Shown in pieces: positions 26,001 to 41,000 of a stretch of DNA of 64,000 bases. This DNA comes from Chlamydomonas sphaeroides (lineage: Eukaryota > Chlorophyta > Chlorophyceae > Chlamydomonadales > Chlamydomonadaceae). Made by a program: the position numbers and the translations under genes. The notes under the pieces were generated by a model that made no database searches, was not told the origin of the DNA, and saw only the letters and a program-made list of their open reading frames with translations. The stretch is taken from positions 3,941 to 67,940 of the forward strand of contig BDDC01000237.1 of the NCBI GenBank assembly GCA_001662425.1, in the 5' to 3' direction. Each line of letters starts with the position of its first letter. Positions within the stretch are counted from its first letter, which is position 1.

Positions 26001-29000
26001 ACGTTAACGGCGGGCACCTGGCCAGATAGCTCTGATGTACATCGTTTGCGCGCTTCACTGCGTGCAACACACTTGGTGTGACTACTGAAGGGGTCGGGGT
26101 CCTTTGGGTAGCCAGTCTTCTGCGTCCTGGTCGTGTGTGATGCATGCTGACTCAACATCGTTCCCTCGCTCCATACTTCGCTGCAGGCCCGCCCCCTACA
26201 TCTGCTCGCTCGACTTCATGTACGACTGGGCCTACGCGGATGGCACCACGCTTGATTTTACGCAGGGTGCCGGTGCAAGTGTTGGAGCGGCGGGCATCAT
26301 TGCCCCCTCCAACTTTGTGTGGCAGCCGCGCGGTGCGTTTGTTGTACGCCATGGCACTTAAGAGTACAGCGTCGCAAGCAGCACCATGTTAGTCTTCGCA
26401 CTGTCTGTGTTGATGACACGGCCGCGTTCAAACTCTGCAGGCTGCGCCGCCGCACTCCGAACCGGCCAGGACTACACGGGTCGCACTCTAGCCACTTTGA
26501 CCGGCTACGGCAATGTCAGCGCATGCTGCCAGGCGTGCCAGGCCGTCATTGGCTGCGCCTACTTCACCTGGAATATGAACAGCACCCAGTGCATCCTCAA
26601 GCGTGATGAGGGCCCCAACCGCTTCGTTGCCTCAACCGCCAACCTCATCTCCGGCGCCTCGGGTAGGTGTTACACTCTTGCACTGGAGCTGGCTGGCACC
26701 ATACCATGCGAGTGCTTGTTCAACATGCTTCGACATGTCTGAGCCCTGACCATCATTCCCACAGGCCAGCCCGTGCTGCCTACCCCCGGCCAATTCAACC
26801 CCGTCACGACTCCCGAGTGTGGTGTGCTGAATCAGGCTACCGTCCAGTCCCTCACCAACCTCGACCACGCCCTGGACGAGGCCGTCTGCGGCACACTGCT
26901 GCCCGTGGCCTGCCGACGTGGGTCGCTAGGCTAGCTGAGGAGGTCTTCGCCACTGGAGTTACAAATGCCATCGGGTTCTAGAGCTGGCACGTACGGCCTG
27001 CCTGCCTGCCTACACCCTCGCACGCCCCACATCCTTGCGCCGCACAGGTGCCAGCAGCCTGGGTGCGGCCATGACCGACGAAGACAAGGAAGCCATCACC
27101 AGGCATATGACGCCCATGGCGCAGGGCTACACCAACGGCGGCAACGTAAGTTGGGGACGACTGCCGAGCCCACTGCGCTGTGATGAGGTCAACAGCCAAC
27201 TGCAATGCCTCGGGTATTGAAGTGGGCATCGCTATGGTTTATAACCCACATTTTCTGTACCGCAGCTCGAAATCAACCTGTACGATGTCTTCGCCGACAG
27301 CGATGCTGCTCAGGCGACGGTAAGTTACGTGCTGCTCGTGGTATAACTGCATGACCTGAAATCAAATTACGACACATGCCCTCCCGTTTCCGTACAATGC
27401 TACGTGCAGTGTGAGATCCTTGGTAAGCAACGTTGTCAATTGGCCTAAAGCTTTGCAAGTGTGCATGCGTTCTCATGCCGAGTCGGATCACGCTTACCCA
27501 CACTATTTCACTGAACGCCAGGTGGAACTCTTGTGGAGCCAGTCAACCGTGAACGCGCCGAGTCGGTGAGTTCCTGATGCCTGGTTTCGTGACAGGGCCA
27601 TTCTTTTTCACGCACAGGCACAGCACGGAGCAGCTCCGGGTCGATGCTGGGCCTAGTCGTCTCCGGTTGCCACAACTGTGTTCCATGCGCGCCTACACGA
27701 TGGTCCCTTGGCCAACGCCGCAGGCCTTCCTGGTCGCAAACGAGGCCATGCTGAGCCTCAACTCCAGCCTGTTCCTGGATCGCCGCATGGAGTACCACAT
27801 CGGCCTCAGCGACCGGGGCACGGAGGGCATGTGGACATGGAAGGTGGGGTGCGGGCTGGCGCTGTTGCCATGGACTGCAGACTCCAATGCAGCACGACAA
27901 GGTGTAACGCTTGCGCATTCCATGACCCCTCCCTGCCACAGACGGGTGCCAAGCTGACCAACCTGTTTTGGGCCGCCAGCCAGCCCAACAACAACGGCAC
28001 CTTCCGCGATACATCCCTCTTCCGGGTGGCCGCCCAGTCGGTAGGCCACCTGCCAGCTGGTGTGGGGTGCCCCGGTACCGCAAAGCAGACGGTGGCTCTA
28101 TCTGTGCCGGTGACATCACCCCACGCCTCCAGCCACAACGCATATATTAATTATTGCTGCATGCCCCCTTGCTGACAGATTGTTGACGAGGACTGCACAG
28201 TGGTTATGCAAGCCTCAAACGCATCCACCGGCGCCAACACCTGGAACGACGTTCCTTGCAAGGTGGGGCGACGCCTAAACTGGACCCACCGAGATGGCGC
28301 AACCCATATGGCCACATGGCAGCTGCCTGGTGCCGCCATCACGGCTGGTGTCTTGATGGCTGGACCGTGTTCCAACACCTGCCCACTCCTGCAGTTCTAC
28401 GTGGCGCGGATTATGTGCCAGCGCCCCGTGACCGCATCACCTGCCGGCACCGCCATGCGCGCGCTGACCCCAGCGGCGCAGACGCTGCAGGGCAACGCCC
28501 ACTTCCAGTGAGCTTACTAGCGTCCCCGAGGCTAGGGGTCTAGATATCACCGCATTGCACTGGTTAAACGAACGCGCCTCATTTTCCGGTGGCCCCTGAC
28601 CAGCAGCAGCAGTTAAGTAGCGAAACAGCAGCACCGCCACATCTGCCCGCACGCACACCCCGACCACCACGTCACCACCCCCTCGGAAATGCTACGCGCG
28701 TGCTTCCCACGTACTATTTAAGCATAGTCACGACCCGATCCACCCCCAGGCTATATGCCCGCCTCGTTGACTGGTCGGAGGCGGAGCTCATCTGCCAGGT
28801 GGGACTATCATGCCGACATTTCTGAGCTGTCCGCGGTTGTGCAGCTGTAACTGCCACATCATTGCGCATAGCATTTACCTACCAGCCGCTGGCCAATATT
28901 GCTTGTTCTGACATTCGCACAATTGTGGCGCCGCCAGTCCGGCCCTTCCTGCTAACACCGGGTGGCGCCGCCAGTCCGGCCCTTCCTGCTAACACCGGGT

Positions 29001-32000
29001 CTAACCCTCACCACCCCTGCTTCCGTAACCATGTGTCCCTGCCCTACCAGGCCAATGGTGGAAACTTGGCATACTTCGACAGCGGATCGCAGTACGAGGA
29101 GGTGTGCTGCAACTGTGGGACGCCATGGCCGCAGCGGTGACACCATTCGGGCTCTTTAATATACACCCTTGCGGCGTGCCCCTGGCCCATGCCATCCGAC
29201 AGGTTGTGGACATGGTGGTTCAGTGGCTGCGCGGCAACACACGCACGCCACCCTTTGGCGCTTGGTAAGCCCAGCATGCGGCCCTGCGGACCGCTTGGTC
29301 TGCTCTTGACTTCTTACGCATGCTGTTACACACCAGCGGGCGGTGCTCAACATCACGGTGTTGCCCGCTGTGCCCCCCGTTCCATGTTCAGGTTTGGCCT
29401 CAACGACAGGTACGAGCCGAGCTGAAGCAGCAGGGACGACGGCTAAAGGTGGTGCCCGCGCGATTGTTGGTGTGCGCCCTGCTGTGCCTCCTTGCGATGT
29501 CGCCGTTTCCGCACATTTCAGGGTGACGGAGACCAACTGGCGGTACACGGCAAACCCCTGGAGTCCCGCTGACATAAGCTGGGGGCGCTGTGAGTTTTCC
29601 TGTGTGCGTGCATTCTCTTGTGTGGGTGTGTGCTGGGCACGCTGACATGGGAGGCCTGCCTGCGTTCATATGCCATTCCACAGGGTCCCCCGATAGCTTC
29701 GTGCCTGTTAATGTGGAATTCAATGTGCCGAGTGTCACCAACGCTGGGCTTCAGTTCGTGAGTACGCGCAGTGCATTGCTGGTTAGCAACGGACAGAACC
29801 ACACCACCAATAGGATGTCACGCATGTTGCAAGTGAACGTGCGCATGTACGGATAACCCACCCCCCCTTCCCTCTGCCACAAAACGCGCGACACAGCCGA
29901 TGATATTGTGCAACGGCTTTAACACGGGTATCAAGTACGACATAGCAACGGATGCGCTGCAGAAGCTGCGTTAATGCTGGCAGGCAGGCCTGAACCATGT
30001 GTCAAATTGCATTCGGCGCGCAGGGGCATCTCTGCCCGCATTGATGACAGAACCACGAGCCCCGGTTCCGGTACCAACCTTGTGGGCCTGATGACAGGCA
30101 AGTGCTGCGGACCCCCTTGACTGGGGCACTGGATGACCGACAAAACCCAAGCACCTGCGTCATATAACTAAATCTTCATTGCATGAATTGCACGATGGTC
30201 ACTGACGGTGTTACTTCGCGCGTGCCTTCTCCCCCATACACTCAGTGCGGATGCAGGTGAGCGAGCATCAACTCAGCGCCGTCAGCTAATTAGTCGACAC
30301 TTCGTATGGACGACGGACGCGTGTCCAGCTGGTCCGCCCCTGCTCACCTGCCTCACCGACGCCTTCTTCGCTCCCTGCATGCATGCTCCCGCTGTCCTTG
30401 CTCCCAGTGCGGAAACATCAGCGTGCAAAACGCCGCAGTCAACGTCGTTGGGCAAGACATTGGGGGATCGTTCCCAGGAACATGGTGCGTAGAACGTAAC
30501 GAAGAAGGTGCAGATCCGCACGCTCACTGGGCTCGGCGCAGCGCAGCAGGGGCACCCATTTCTGTCCCCGTGTACCTCGCTCTGGCATGCATACGCGCTT
30601 TGAATATTACGCGTTCATCGATATTAATGAAGCTCAGAACGAACTCCCCATGCAGGTCGGCTGTCACTCTGTGCAACAATGGCGCGTAAGCATTTCTAGA
30701 AAACGCGAATCACATGGACACTACTGCCACCGCCAAGCCTCGTGTCGTCCGCTGCTTCCGAGCTTTTCGCTGACATGGCTGCTGCGTATCTGCACTGCTA
30801 CTTGCTGCAGGAATGACATGATGGTTGGGATGGCGCTGCAGGGTCTTGGAAATCAGGTGCGACGACCACCATTTTGGCACGGCTGCTGCTGTTGTATGCT
30901 TACATGTACAAATGCCGCCTGGTGCCGCTGCGTGCCGCACTCGTCCAAACAGGACACCTTTTACTGGCGCTGGGTACGTCCGCGCCGGCTGCTGTTTTGA
31001 TGCGGAGCCCTGCGATGCAGTCGCTCCTACTCTCCTTCACCCCTGCACACTGCTAACGTATCCAAACCTGCACCTGTCACCATTCCGCGCGTGTCACTCT
31101 GCGCATATGCGCAGGAATCTCGCTGCGGGGGCTGGTTCCTGTGGTGGTGCACCTGGTGGTACAGCGTACCGATGTGAGGAGGGGGATGATGGCATAGGTA
31201 TCGGAGGGGTGGAGTAGCCGAGAAGCGGCGCTGTCTGGACATAATTTTCACCATGCTGACACAGCTCGCCCCCACGTTTCAGATTCGAGCCTGTCTTCGG
31301 CGACAGTGTTGGAGCGACCAGGTGTGCGGAGACCGGAGCACCAGGCCGGTCGCATGTGCCGGAAACCTGCTGCACGCACCGAAAGCTTGCTGGTTGCATG
31401 CTTGCTGCCTGCGCGAAGCTACCTTCCTGCATCGCCACCCACCCACCCACCACCCTGCCCTGGCCCGCAGCATGCGCATCTACTGTCGCAACGACCGAAA
31501 CACACCGCGTCAGATTGGGCCGACCAACACACGGGGCATATGGATGTCGCCCGGTAAGAGTGGGAGAAGCTGGTGACACATACATGTCGGCAGAGGCGTG
31601 GTAATGTACCGCGCTGCATGCTACAGATGAATGTCAACCGGGCGGGTCCTCAGCTGACATTGCATCTTGAAACCTGATGTTTTCGCCTGACTGTGTGCCC
31701 GTTATCTGTTATCCGTCTCCGCAGTTCTCTGCGAGGAAGGCATGTTTGTGTGCGGCATGAGTGTCACCAGCGTGCCGGTGAGTTTGGGGGGCGTGCTACC
31801 CAGGGGCTTCGGATTGACACCTGCCGCGTTATCAGTGCATCATGTGTCCCCACACGGGGGGCACTGGTCCGGAAGGAATCCCAGAGAGGCAATTTTAGAT
31901 GTAGTGGTACGCTAGTCGACTGAGGGCAACACTCGTAAGGCTGGTCGTCCCTGCAAGGACGACATGTTTTCCCATCAAAGCTGGCGCTGGTGGCTGATGA

Positions 32001-35000
32001 CACATGCGGTTCATATTCTGGCTGTGGTCTTGGCAGTGGCCCCACCTTCGTGCCGCCATGCCCTCGTCGTGGCCCCTCGCTGTGCCCTTCGCATGCACGT
32101 GTAGTACTCGGGCTGGGACGTGTCATGGAAGCGGCGATTTGGCCAATTATGGACAGATTTCATGGGTGAGCGTGTTCCCACAGCACAGCTCTGCCTTGCA
32201 CAACATTTGCAAGAGGAGGCGGGGCAGGAAGGTTTTCTTGGGTTCTTGGGAGAGCAGTGCTGACGCTTGCTCTCGTGCTTGCTTGCGGTGCTCTTGAATC
32301 TTTACAACAGATGACACCATGATCAACGGGTGGGTGACCAGGCTGTTTTTGTATGCATATTCGCACAACAAAAACCCCACGTAAATAACGCCAGAAATGA
32401 CGAATGACACTATCCTAGCTAGCATGATACGTGATTATAGCTATGCAAATCCGCGGTGTGGGTTGCCTAACTACACAATGAAGGACGGGTGCATGGCCAA
32501 TGCTCTGTGCCAAGGATTCATATGTAACGTATGTAGTAACCCACCCGTTTGCATTTCCTTGCATACAGGGCTCGCATCCGTTGCTGCAAGGGTGAGCACG
32601 TAATGGACCCGGCGTGGCCGCCATGCACGCACATCCCATCGACCCGTTACTCCAATCATGCACAAATGCGCGCGACACGCTCGGACACCTCACACTTCCC
32701 TGCTCTCGTGCCATCCCAACAGAGCTCGACCTAACAAACACGAGAGGTCGGTTAGGGCACGTGATACGATGGCCAGGGGTTTGCACGAGCACCTGCATAC
32801 ATGCGATGATAAACCTCTGTATGGCTGCAGACTGTGGCGAATTGCGTTTCAACGTCACAGCTGGCAGTGTGTCGGGCCGAGGCCAGTGGGTTGACTCGCC
32901 GTGCAAGGTGAGGGCTTTACTAGCTAGGGTTAGATAGGGCACCCACACAAGCCTTGGTAGTGCAGCTGCGGAGGGGGCGGCTGTGCACGTGACTACACCG
33001 CTCTGTACCTTTATTTTCAACAGCTAACCCGCATCTGTGCCATATCCGGTTGCCATATCCGGCTGTCGGGGACTGGGGTTTGGCGGATGTCAAAGGCAAT
33101 GGCTACCTGATGTAGACCGGGCAGCTCTGGGTCCCAGCCGCCTCGTAGTTGACCCAAGCTGGATCGTTCGTTGCTCCCTCCCTTGGTACATGCCCCTGCT
33201 TGGACAGACCACGGTCGAGAACGTCAGCGTCAACCACGTGCTGTGCCGCCGCGACATGAACAATCCCGACATGTGAGATTTGCAGGGCTACATAATGGGT
33301 CTCGATGTTTAGTACGCACTAACAGTGAAGTCTCGTGCGTGTGCCGACATGCGATCCTAGATTCATGAACAGGGGGATGTGGCCGCCGGAGCTTGAGCTG
33401 TGCTGGGGAAGCTCCTCAGGGCGGTTGGAGCTATGTTACTGTCCGTCCGTCACCAGAGAACCGGCAGCAAGATGAGCACTCGCAGTTATGATGATGACGT
33501 GTGCCCTGCATCCTCTGCCCGTGTCCCGGGCTGCTCCCACGTCCTTGCAACAGCATCCTCGACATCTCGGCTGCTGGCACAGCAGTGCAGCGCAGCGGCG
33601 ACTCAGACGCCAGCTCCACGCCCACGCTGGCAGCACCACTCACGGCGCCCATCACCCGCAGCATTCAGGTGCGCCGGGCGTGCGTCTGCCTGAAGCCGCA
33701 TGATGCAGATGGGTATCCAAACTCCAACTAAAACGAGGAACCTGCGATCCATACAGCCCATCGGCACGATTCCGTTTGAGTTCACGGCTCAAGTGGAGGA
33801 GGAGGGCCCATGCGGGCGCACGCTCAACGGGAAGTGTGTCGAGGAGGGCGCGTCCGTGTCCAAGTAAGCTGCGAGGGGGCCTGGGTACCACGCCCGGGCC
33901 GCAACAGGCAGCACATGCATGGTGGCACGCACAATGTGGTGCAGCCCTGACTACAGCTTTGCCACGGCGTGATGACAGGTCGCAGCGCGAGTCCGACGAG
34001 TTCCTGCTGTTTGACACTCCAATGACGTGGCGCCTGGGCGTGTCCTTCTGCAAGGTTAGTACTGCGATCGCGGCATTGATATTGACTCCTTAGTTACTTC
34101 TTATTGACTTGTTATTGACCTGTTATTGACTATGACCTTACGTATTTAAACACAGGCACATGGTGCGGAGCTGGCGTACTTCGAGAATGCAAGGCAGGTG
34201 TCGACTGCCAGGGACCTGGTCGGCTCCTGGTTCAACCGTGTCAACCCAACAGCCGCCATGTCCATATGTAAGACTTGGCTGGGCACACTGGCTGCAGAAG
34301 GAGTGCCCATGTTGCGCCAGCGGATGCTTCACATCAAACTTCGTGCGGCCGCCCCGGCATGCAGGGTTCGGCGCCTCGCACTCTGGCGGCAACAACAAGT
34401 GGCTCTACACCACCGGAAACACGCTGCAGTATGACGCGTGGGACCCGCGCTCCGCCAAGCTAAGCGCGGCGTCCTGCGGAGAGCTGGTGTTCGAGCGGCG
34501 CAGTGGGTCCACAGCGATCCCTGATCCCAGGCAAGATCGACGCATGGACCCATGAAACGCCCACACGTGGAGCTCCGCCCGGCCCAAGCTAGACACCCAG
34601 TAGCTTGACACGTGCCTGTCCCTTGCTTGCTTGCCGTGTCCGCAGCTGGAGCGCGGCAGCGTGCGGCAAGCACAATCGGGTGTGTTTGCCGCGGGGTTTA
34701 CATGGCTCGTATGCTGCGATTGCAGTGAACGTGCCGACCTACTGCCACGCCAGTGCCTCTTCGACCTGCTGCAATTAGAGCAACCGCGTTGTGCGCGTGC
34801 AGGTGCTTTGCCGTCGTCGCCTCAACAGTCGCCCAGCCCCCAACCCGGTGAGCTCACATTCACCGACGCTGTGTGCTTGGTTTGAGTTCGTGCCATTGTT
34901 GAATGCGTCACACGGCTGGATCTATATTTCTACCTGCAGAACACCATCCCAACCTCCGTGATGACCATCAAGGGCACCCGCACCAGCCTGTACACACAGC

Positions 35001-38000
35001 TCATGGACTGGCAGGTGCGACCATATTGGGCGACCGCGACACCAATCACACCACATGCGCGCTTAACGTTATGCACACGTTGCCATGGTCCTGCAGACAG
35101 CGCGCCGTTACTGCGAGCAGAAGGCAAGAAAGAAGCTCATCGTGCTTGGTGGCTGCGGGTGCTCCGCAAATAGTTCGCATCAAATTTTACTGTGATACGC
35201 CCGACCTGCGCATTTCCCGACCGCCTCCATGGTGTCACTGGTCGTGCTTACCACAGGGCGACGTTCTTCCGTCCATCAACACCCCCACCGAGGCGCAGGC
35301 CGTGGTCAACATGGTCCGCGAGTGGGCACGCAACAGCCGCAGTGCAGGGCAGGTGCGGCAAGACTTCCTGGGCCGATATTCTTGTGCACGGTGGTCGGGC
35401 TGCATGCTGCTGGGCTCGTTGGCGCGGTCTCACTCATCTGAATCGCCGCCGCTTCAACATGGCCCGCTGCAGGTCCGCGTGTGGCTTGGCGGCACGTACA
35501 CAACCGCCGGCAACCGTGAGGGCTTCGGCGGCACCGGCTCAGTCACCAGCCGCGACTGGATTTGGGTCGATAAGATGCCCTTCTCTTTTGTAAGCCACCC
35601 AAGCCGCCCACCTGCGTACCCAAGTGAATGTTTTGTATGTCGACGTGTCGACTCCCTTGCCAGCTGGCTGCTCAACGATGGGCATTGTGTATCCCTTGTA
35701 TCCCACGCTTCTTCAGGTTCGCCGCAACGCCCAGCTGTCTAGGGCCCCAAGCAGGGAGGACCTCTGCCTTGCCTGGGCAATCTCGGTGGCGGATGATGCT
35801 GATGGCTGGCAGCCCTCGAGCTGCGGCATCTCGGCGTACACGTTCTGTCAGCGCGATCTGCAGCCCTTCCTGTGCCACACCAACGACCAGATGGGCCGAC
35901 CCGCCCTGGCCGAGGCCAACGCTGATCTGTTCTGCCCCTCGGGTAGGATTGTTGCTCGCCAGATGCCCGCCAAGATTACATGTGTTGCACATACGTTGCA
36001 TCCTGGAGTGCCTGGCGCGCACTGCATGGCGCGGCCCTTGAGACATCGGCTCACTTCTGCTGGTGCCCAATTAATATGTAACGACCTTCATCACAGGCAC
36101 CTTCCTCACGGGTCTCACTGGCGTGGTGCCCCCGGTGCTGCCTACGGTTGAGCCTCGCGGCATCCAGTACAGCGGTATCTGCCGCAACACGCGCTGGCTT
36201 GACCTCACTCAGTCGCGTGACATCGAAGATGCTGTGGTGTGCCGCCGCGGCTGGTCTGTGCCACGCGAGGTGGGCTCCGCCTTGCGTAACGTTATGACAC
36301 ATTGGTGGTTGCGGGCTTTGGAGGTTACCTGTCTGGGTTGCGGGCTTTGGAGGTTACCTGTCTGAGTTGGGCAGGTTGCGGAGACGCCCTTACTTCACCC
36401 CGCGACGGCCTGCAGGAGGGCGTCATGCTGCAAGTCACACACCGGGACGTCCGCGAGTGCAGCCGCATGTGCGGAGTGCTGTCGGCACGCACCTTCGCCT
36501 ACTACCGCGCGCCGCTCCTGGCGGTAAGGGCTTGGTCCTAAGCGCCAGCCACCAATTGCGATGAGCCACATGGGCCTGCGTGCCCTTGCCATTTGGGGTC
36601 ATTTTCCTGAACCTTTCGACGTGCTGCTGCTTCGCCTCAGGTCCTGTACAATGACGGCAACACCACCCAGCCGGCCACCTGCCGCTGCGCACGTGCCTTG
36701 TCAGGCGTCCAGCTGGGGTGAGTCGCGCCCGGCATCTCATATGCCCGGGAAATTACGAGCGCGACCCCGCAACCCTCGTACAGCCGCACTCTCTCGTATG
36801 CCACCAGGACACCACTGCCCGCATGCTTGTCCCTGCAGCGGTGAGGCGGTGGCGTCGGCCTACGCCGCCAACTCCACCACCACCATCTACACCTACGGAT
36901 ACGACAGGAGTATCCATGCTACGTGAGTGCCGACTTCTCGATGCCGGCCTCGGTGCAGAACTCAAGCGCAGTTGGGTGCGACGGAGCGCCCATGTCGCTG
37001 ATTACCAACTTGCCCCTTGCATACCCTTTGATGCCCATGGCTCGGCTGCAGGTGTGTCGCGCACGGTGATCTGCTCAACGGCGGTGCGTTGGTCTCCGTT
37101 GAGTTCCAGCTGGGTGAGTCAGTGCACCGCACTAAACCCGGGTTGGATGCTTCGGGGAGTTGCAGCTGGGTGCTTGTTGGCGACTGCTGGTAGTCCGTAC
37201 AAGCACGCCTGGACGGCGATAAGACTGATGGCATGCGTTCTGGTATGTGTTGGCAGAGCAGAAGCTGCGATGGTGGCCGATGCGTGCTTGTACAGAGCGA
37301 CTGAACCAGAGATCAGCATGCATCAATACGCCAATGCTCCCTGTTTCCGTTGCAGAGCTACCCGAGCTTAAGTGGGCCCCCATCCAGACCAGCTTTGTGC
37401 GTGAGAGCAAGTACCGCGTCTTTAACCGCCGAACCGACTTTGACAGCGCCCAGGTGAGCTCCTGACCGCCGGGTATGGCTATGGTGCCCTCCCCGCCATC
37501 CTCCCCGTCCCACTCCAACTCCCGGCCCCACTGCCCCTCAGCGCCTGTGCATGCTGTACGGTGGGCACCTGGCAATCCTGGAGGACTCGGGCGACGTCAA
37601 GGACATGCTCCAGCTTCTCACGAACAGCATTGATAACCTAAAGCTGACCGGGACCAATGTCTTCTGGGTTGGCCTGTATATGGCGCAGCAGCCGCTTTAC
37701 CGCTGGCTGGATGGCACGCCCCTCGCCTACGACATTCCCGTTGTCTCCGCGGAGCCCGGCTGGGACTGGTGTAAGTAGCAACGTAGCACTCCGGCGTTGC
37801 TGCTTTAGCTGGCAGGGGAGCTTGTGAGCGGCTTGGCGGGGCTGCCTAGCATGGCACCAATCCCGCCCGCGCGTCCTCGCAACCCTACCTCTCTTTCTTA
37901 GCCCCACCCATCTATGCTCCGGCCATGTTGCGTGCCACACATCCCCTCAGCCGCGCCCAACTGCGGATACCTGGAGGTCAATGTCACGATGGTCAACGGC

Positions 38001-41000
38001 CAGCGCCGGGTGCTGGGCGCCGTCAAGGCGGGGGCATGCACCGACATGACCGATTTCATCTGCGAGACAAGTGAGATGGGGCGGGCCTTGAAGTGGTCTT
38101 GAAACCCACAATAATCTGAACGCTGGGCCAACGCCGCCATCACCCCCACCCACCCACCCTTCTAGGCACCATTGTCGACGACAGCCTCAAAGGTACGCGA
38201 CAGTGGATGCTGCCGTGCAACATAGCCGCGCTACATGTATGTTTTGATTGCAAATGACATTGGCCACGCCTTATGAATGGCCCACACGGTGTGCCATCGA
38301 GGCGGGAAAACCGTGTGCGAAAGGTGTAGTGGCCCCCCTTGTATTCTTGTCACACGTGAACCCATGCCTACGTGGGCTGCTTCAAATATGCTCCCATGCT
38401 TTCCATCATCCGCAGACATGACGCCCGGCGCAGCGCGCAACCTCACGTCCCTCACACGGACCTTCGGCACGTGGTGGGTTTGCTGCAAGCCAATGTATGT
38501 GCTACCCAATAGGAAATGCCATAATTCGTACATGCTTCACTGCACGCCTGTCAACAGGTCTGTGACGGTCTTCAGCGCTCACACTGCCTCGTGGCGTGAT
38601 GCCCAGAAGATCTGCAGGTAGGGTGCTCTTTGGCCCACTCGGGGCCTGCTGCAGCGGTGTCTGTCGGACTGCGACACAACCTCGGGCAAACTACGCAGTG
38701 CCACCCCGCTGGCTGTGGCTTTGCATAAACGTTACTCATCTTGCCTGCTCATCTAACCAGATACGAGAGCCAGGAGCTCGTCTGGTTTTTCAACAAGGCC
38801 GAGGAGATGGAGGTCCTCAACTGGCTGCGCAGCCGCAACCTGACCGGGCCCCTGTGGACGGCGCTAAGCGTCGACTCCAACAGCCGCCTGCAGTGGCGCC
38901 TGCAGGCGAGTAGGGAGGTGCCGTGTGGGTAGCACAAGGCAAGTCGCGGCCCATCAGCCAAGCAGCTGCAACCCACTGGTCGGCCCTGCAGAACGCCAAC
39001 GCCACCGTGCTGTCCACCTGGGCCTGGCCCAAGGACGTTCGTGTGGACGGGGCCCAGCTGTACGGCACCATGGGCATCTGCGGCATGGTCGATATTGAAA
39101 CCGGCGTCTTTAACACCGAGAACTGGTGAGGCCGAGGGCACAAGGCATGCGCGCCGCTGGTACGGTGCTGCAACCAGTTGCTTCAACCCACACTGCAATG
39201 TCGCGCCTCACCTGCCCGCAGTGACGAGTCGATGATGTTCGCCTGCAAGACAGGCTCGCATTGGGATGACCTGCCAGGTAAGAGTAGTGAGCGTCCCTAG
39301 TCTGTGCAGATGGCGCGGCGCGATATGTATGACACCCACACCATGCATTGCTTCCATGCGTCGCCCCCCCCCCTTGCCCGGCCCCCCACGCAATACAGAG
39401 ACATTTGTGCAGCGCGTGCCGCCGCCTCCACCGCCGCCTCCACCGCCGACACTGACACCTACCCAGGTCGCAGCTCTCCGCAACACGCTCCCAGCTGGCA
39501 AGATCTCTGCCCGCGGCCTTGTGTACACGCTGTACATGGGGGCCAGGTCGTACGCGCAGGTGCGGAGTTAGGGCAGGCTGGCTGCCCTTCATGCAGCCCA
39601 CTGGACACGCCACGTGCATGGACGGCTTGTGGAGCATGTGCCCGCCCACTTGCGTGCAGGCCACGGCAACCTGCAACGCGCTGGAGGGCATGCTTGCAGA
39701 GTTCAAGACCGAGGACGACTACATGATCTTTGGTGGGGGGGGCTCCTTCTGCGTACTGCTATGCACACGGGCACGATCGTTCCACATAAATAACTACTTC
39801 ATAACATGACGTGTTTTGGACCGGTGCAGGTGACATGATCCGCCAGATGCGCGCCGGCAAGAGTTCCGCCCAGTACACCACCTTCTGGTGAGTCGGTCGG
39901 CCGCCTTGCGTGTGTCTGTCGCACAGCGTGCCGCTCACCTGTGTGGTTGGTGCACGGCAGCGGCTGCGTGGCCCTGAGGTAGCCGTGCTTCTGTATCCTG
40001 CCCGCCCGCCAACAAAGCTGTGCCTGCCTCCCTTCATCGCAGGATCGGCCTTCGCCGTGAGTGTGCGACAGTGCTGGGCAGCCTGGCGCGGGTTGTAGCG
40101 GCTTAGCAGCAGCTTTCGGGCCACGGCCATGCGGCCGATGTCTATCTCAACCGCGACTGCTGCCAATTACACGCCCTGTGTTGCCCTCACCCATCTGCGG
40201 CCCCTCCCTCGGAAACACAGGCGATCCCCGCTCCCGCGGAACGTTCCGCTGGTCAACTGGAGGCCTGGTATACTTTGAGCGTTGGGGTAAGGATTGATGT
40301 GGGCGCCCCGTTGTGGCCACTGGCCTGTAGTGCCTGTGTCAACTTCTGAGCTGCTGACAATTTGAATGTCGCATGGCCCCCTCAGGCTGGGACGAGCCAA
40401 ACGATTCTGGTGGAGCCGAGGAGTAAGCGCGATTCGGGGTTGGGCACGGTGTGCGGGGGCGGGGCCAGCGCTTCTTGCCGCCAGCAGCAGCATTATCCGG
40501 CTTAGCATTGACAACATGGCACACCCCTCCCCCGTCTTCCCTTGCACACAGCTGCGTTGAGAGCCGGGTGAGTCAGGGACGCCCTGGAGGTGCAGCATGT
40601 GCAGTGTCCTCTGACTTGCCCTTCCTCTATCGCAGGTTTACGCCGATCCGAACTGGGATTTGGCCTGGAAAGCCGTAAGCAAGATAGACTTGCAATCAAG
40701 CCGCAAGCTGCTGCGTCGTGGAAGCAGGCGCCAGTCACTGCCCTCCTTGGGTCACTGCTAACAACACACAATCGCCCCCGTGCGCCCTCACCAGCAACTC
40801 ACGGTCCAAATTATGGTACATATCCGGCACCTGAAGCGGGAGGCCGAGCACAGCCGCTACTGGGGCTCCGTGTGGACCAGCGGCTGGTTTGCCTGGCTCC
40901 TGGGCGGCGAGGGCAACCGCCTGCTGCGGCTGGCCGAAGAGTTTGAGCGCCAAGCCACCCATTGGCAAGGCCGCCTTGTGTTCCTCAACTCGCGCAGGTG

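Noticed and set aside
31981..32008. Possible exon LALVADDTC before CTLD10
   Set aside because: It fits phase 0 but its end phase does not lead to the open reading at 32037, and it has no counterpart in the other domains.
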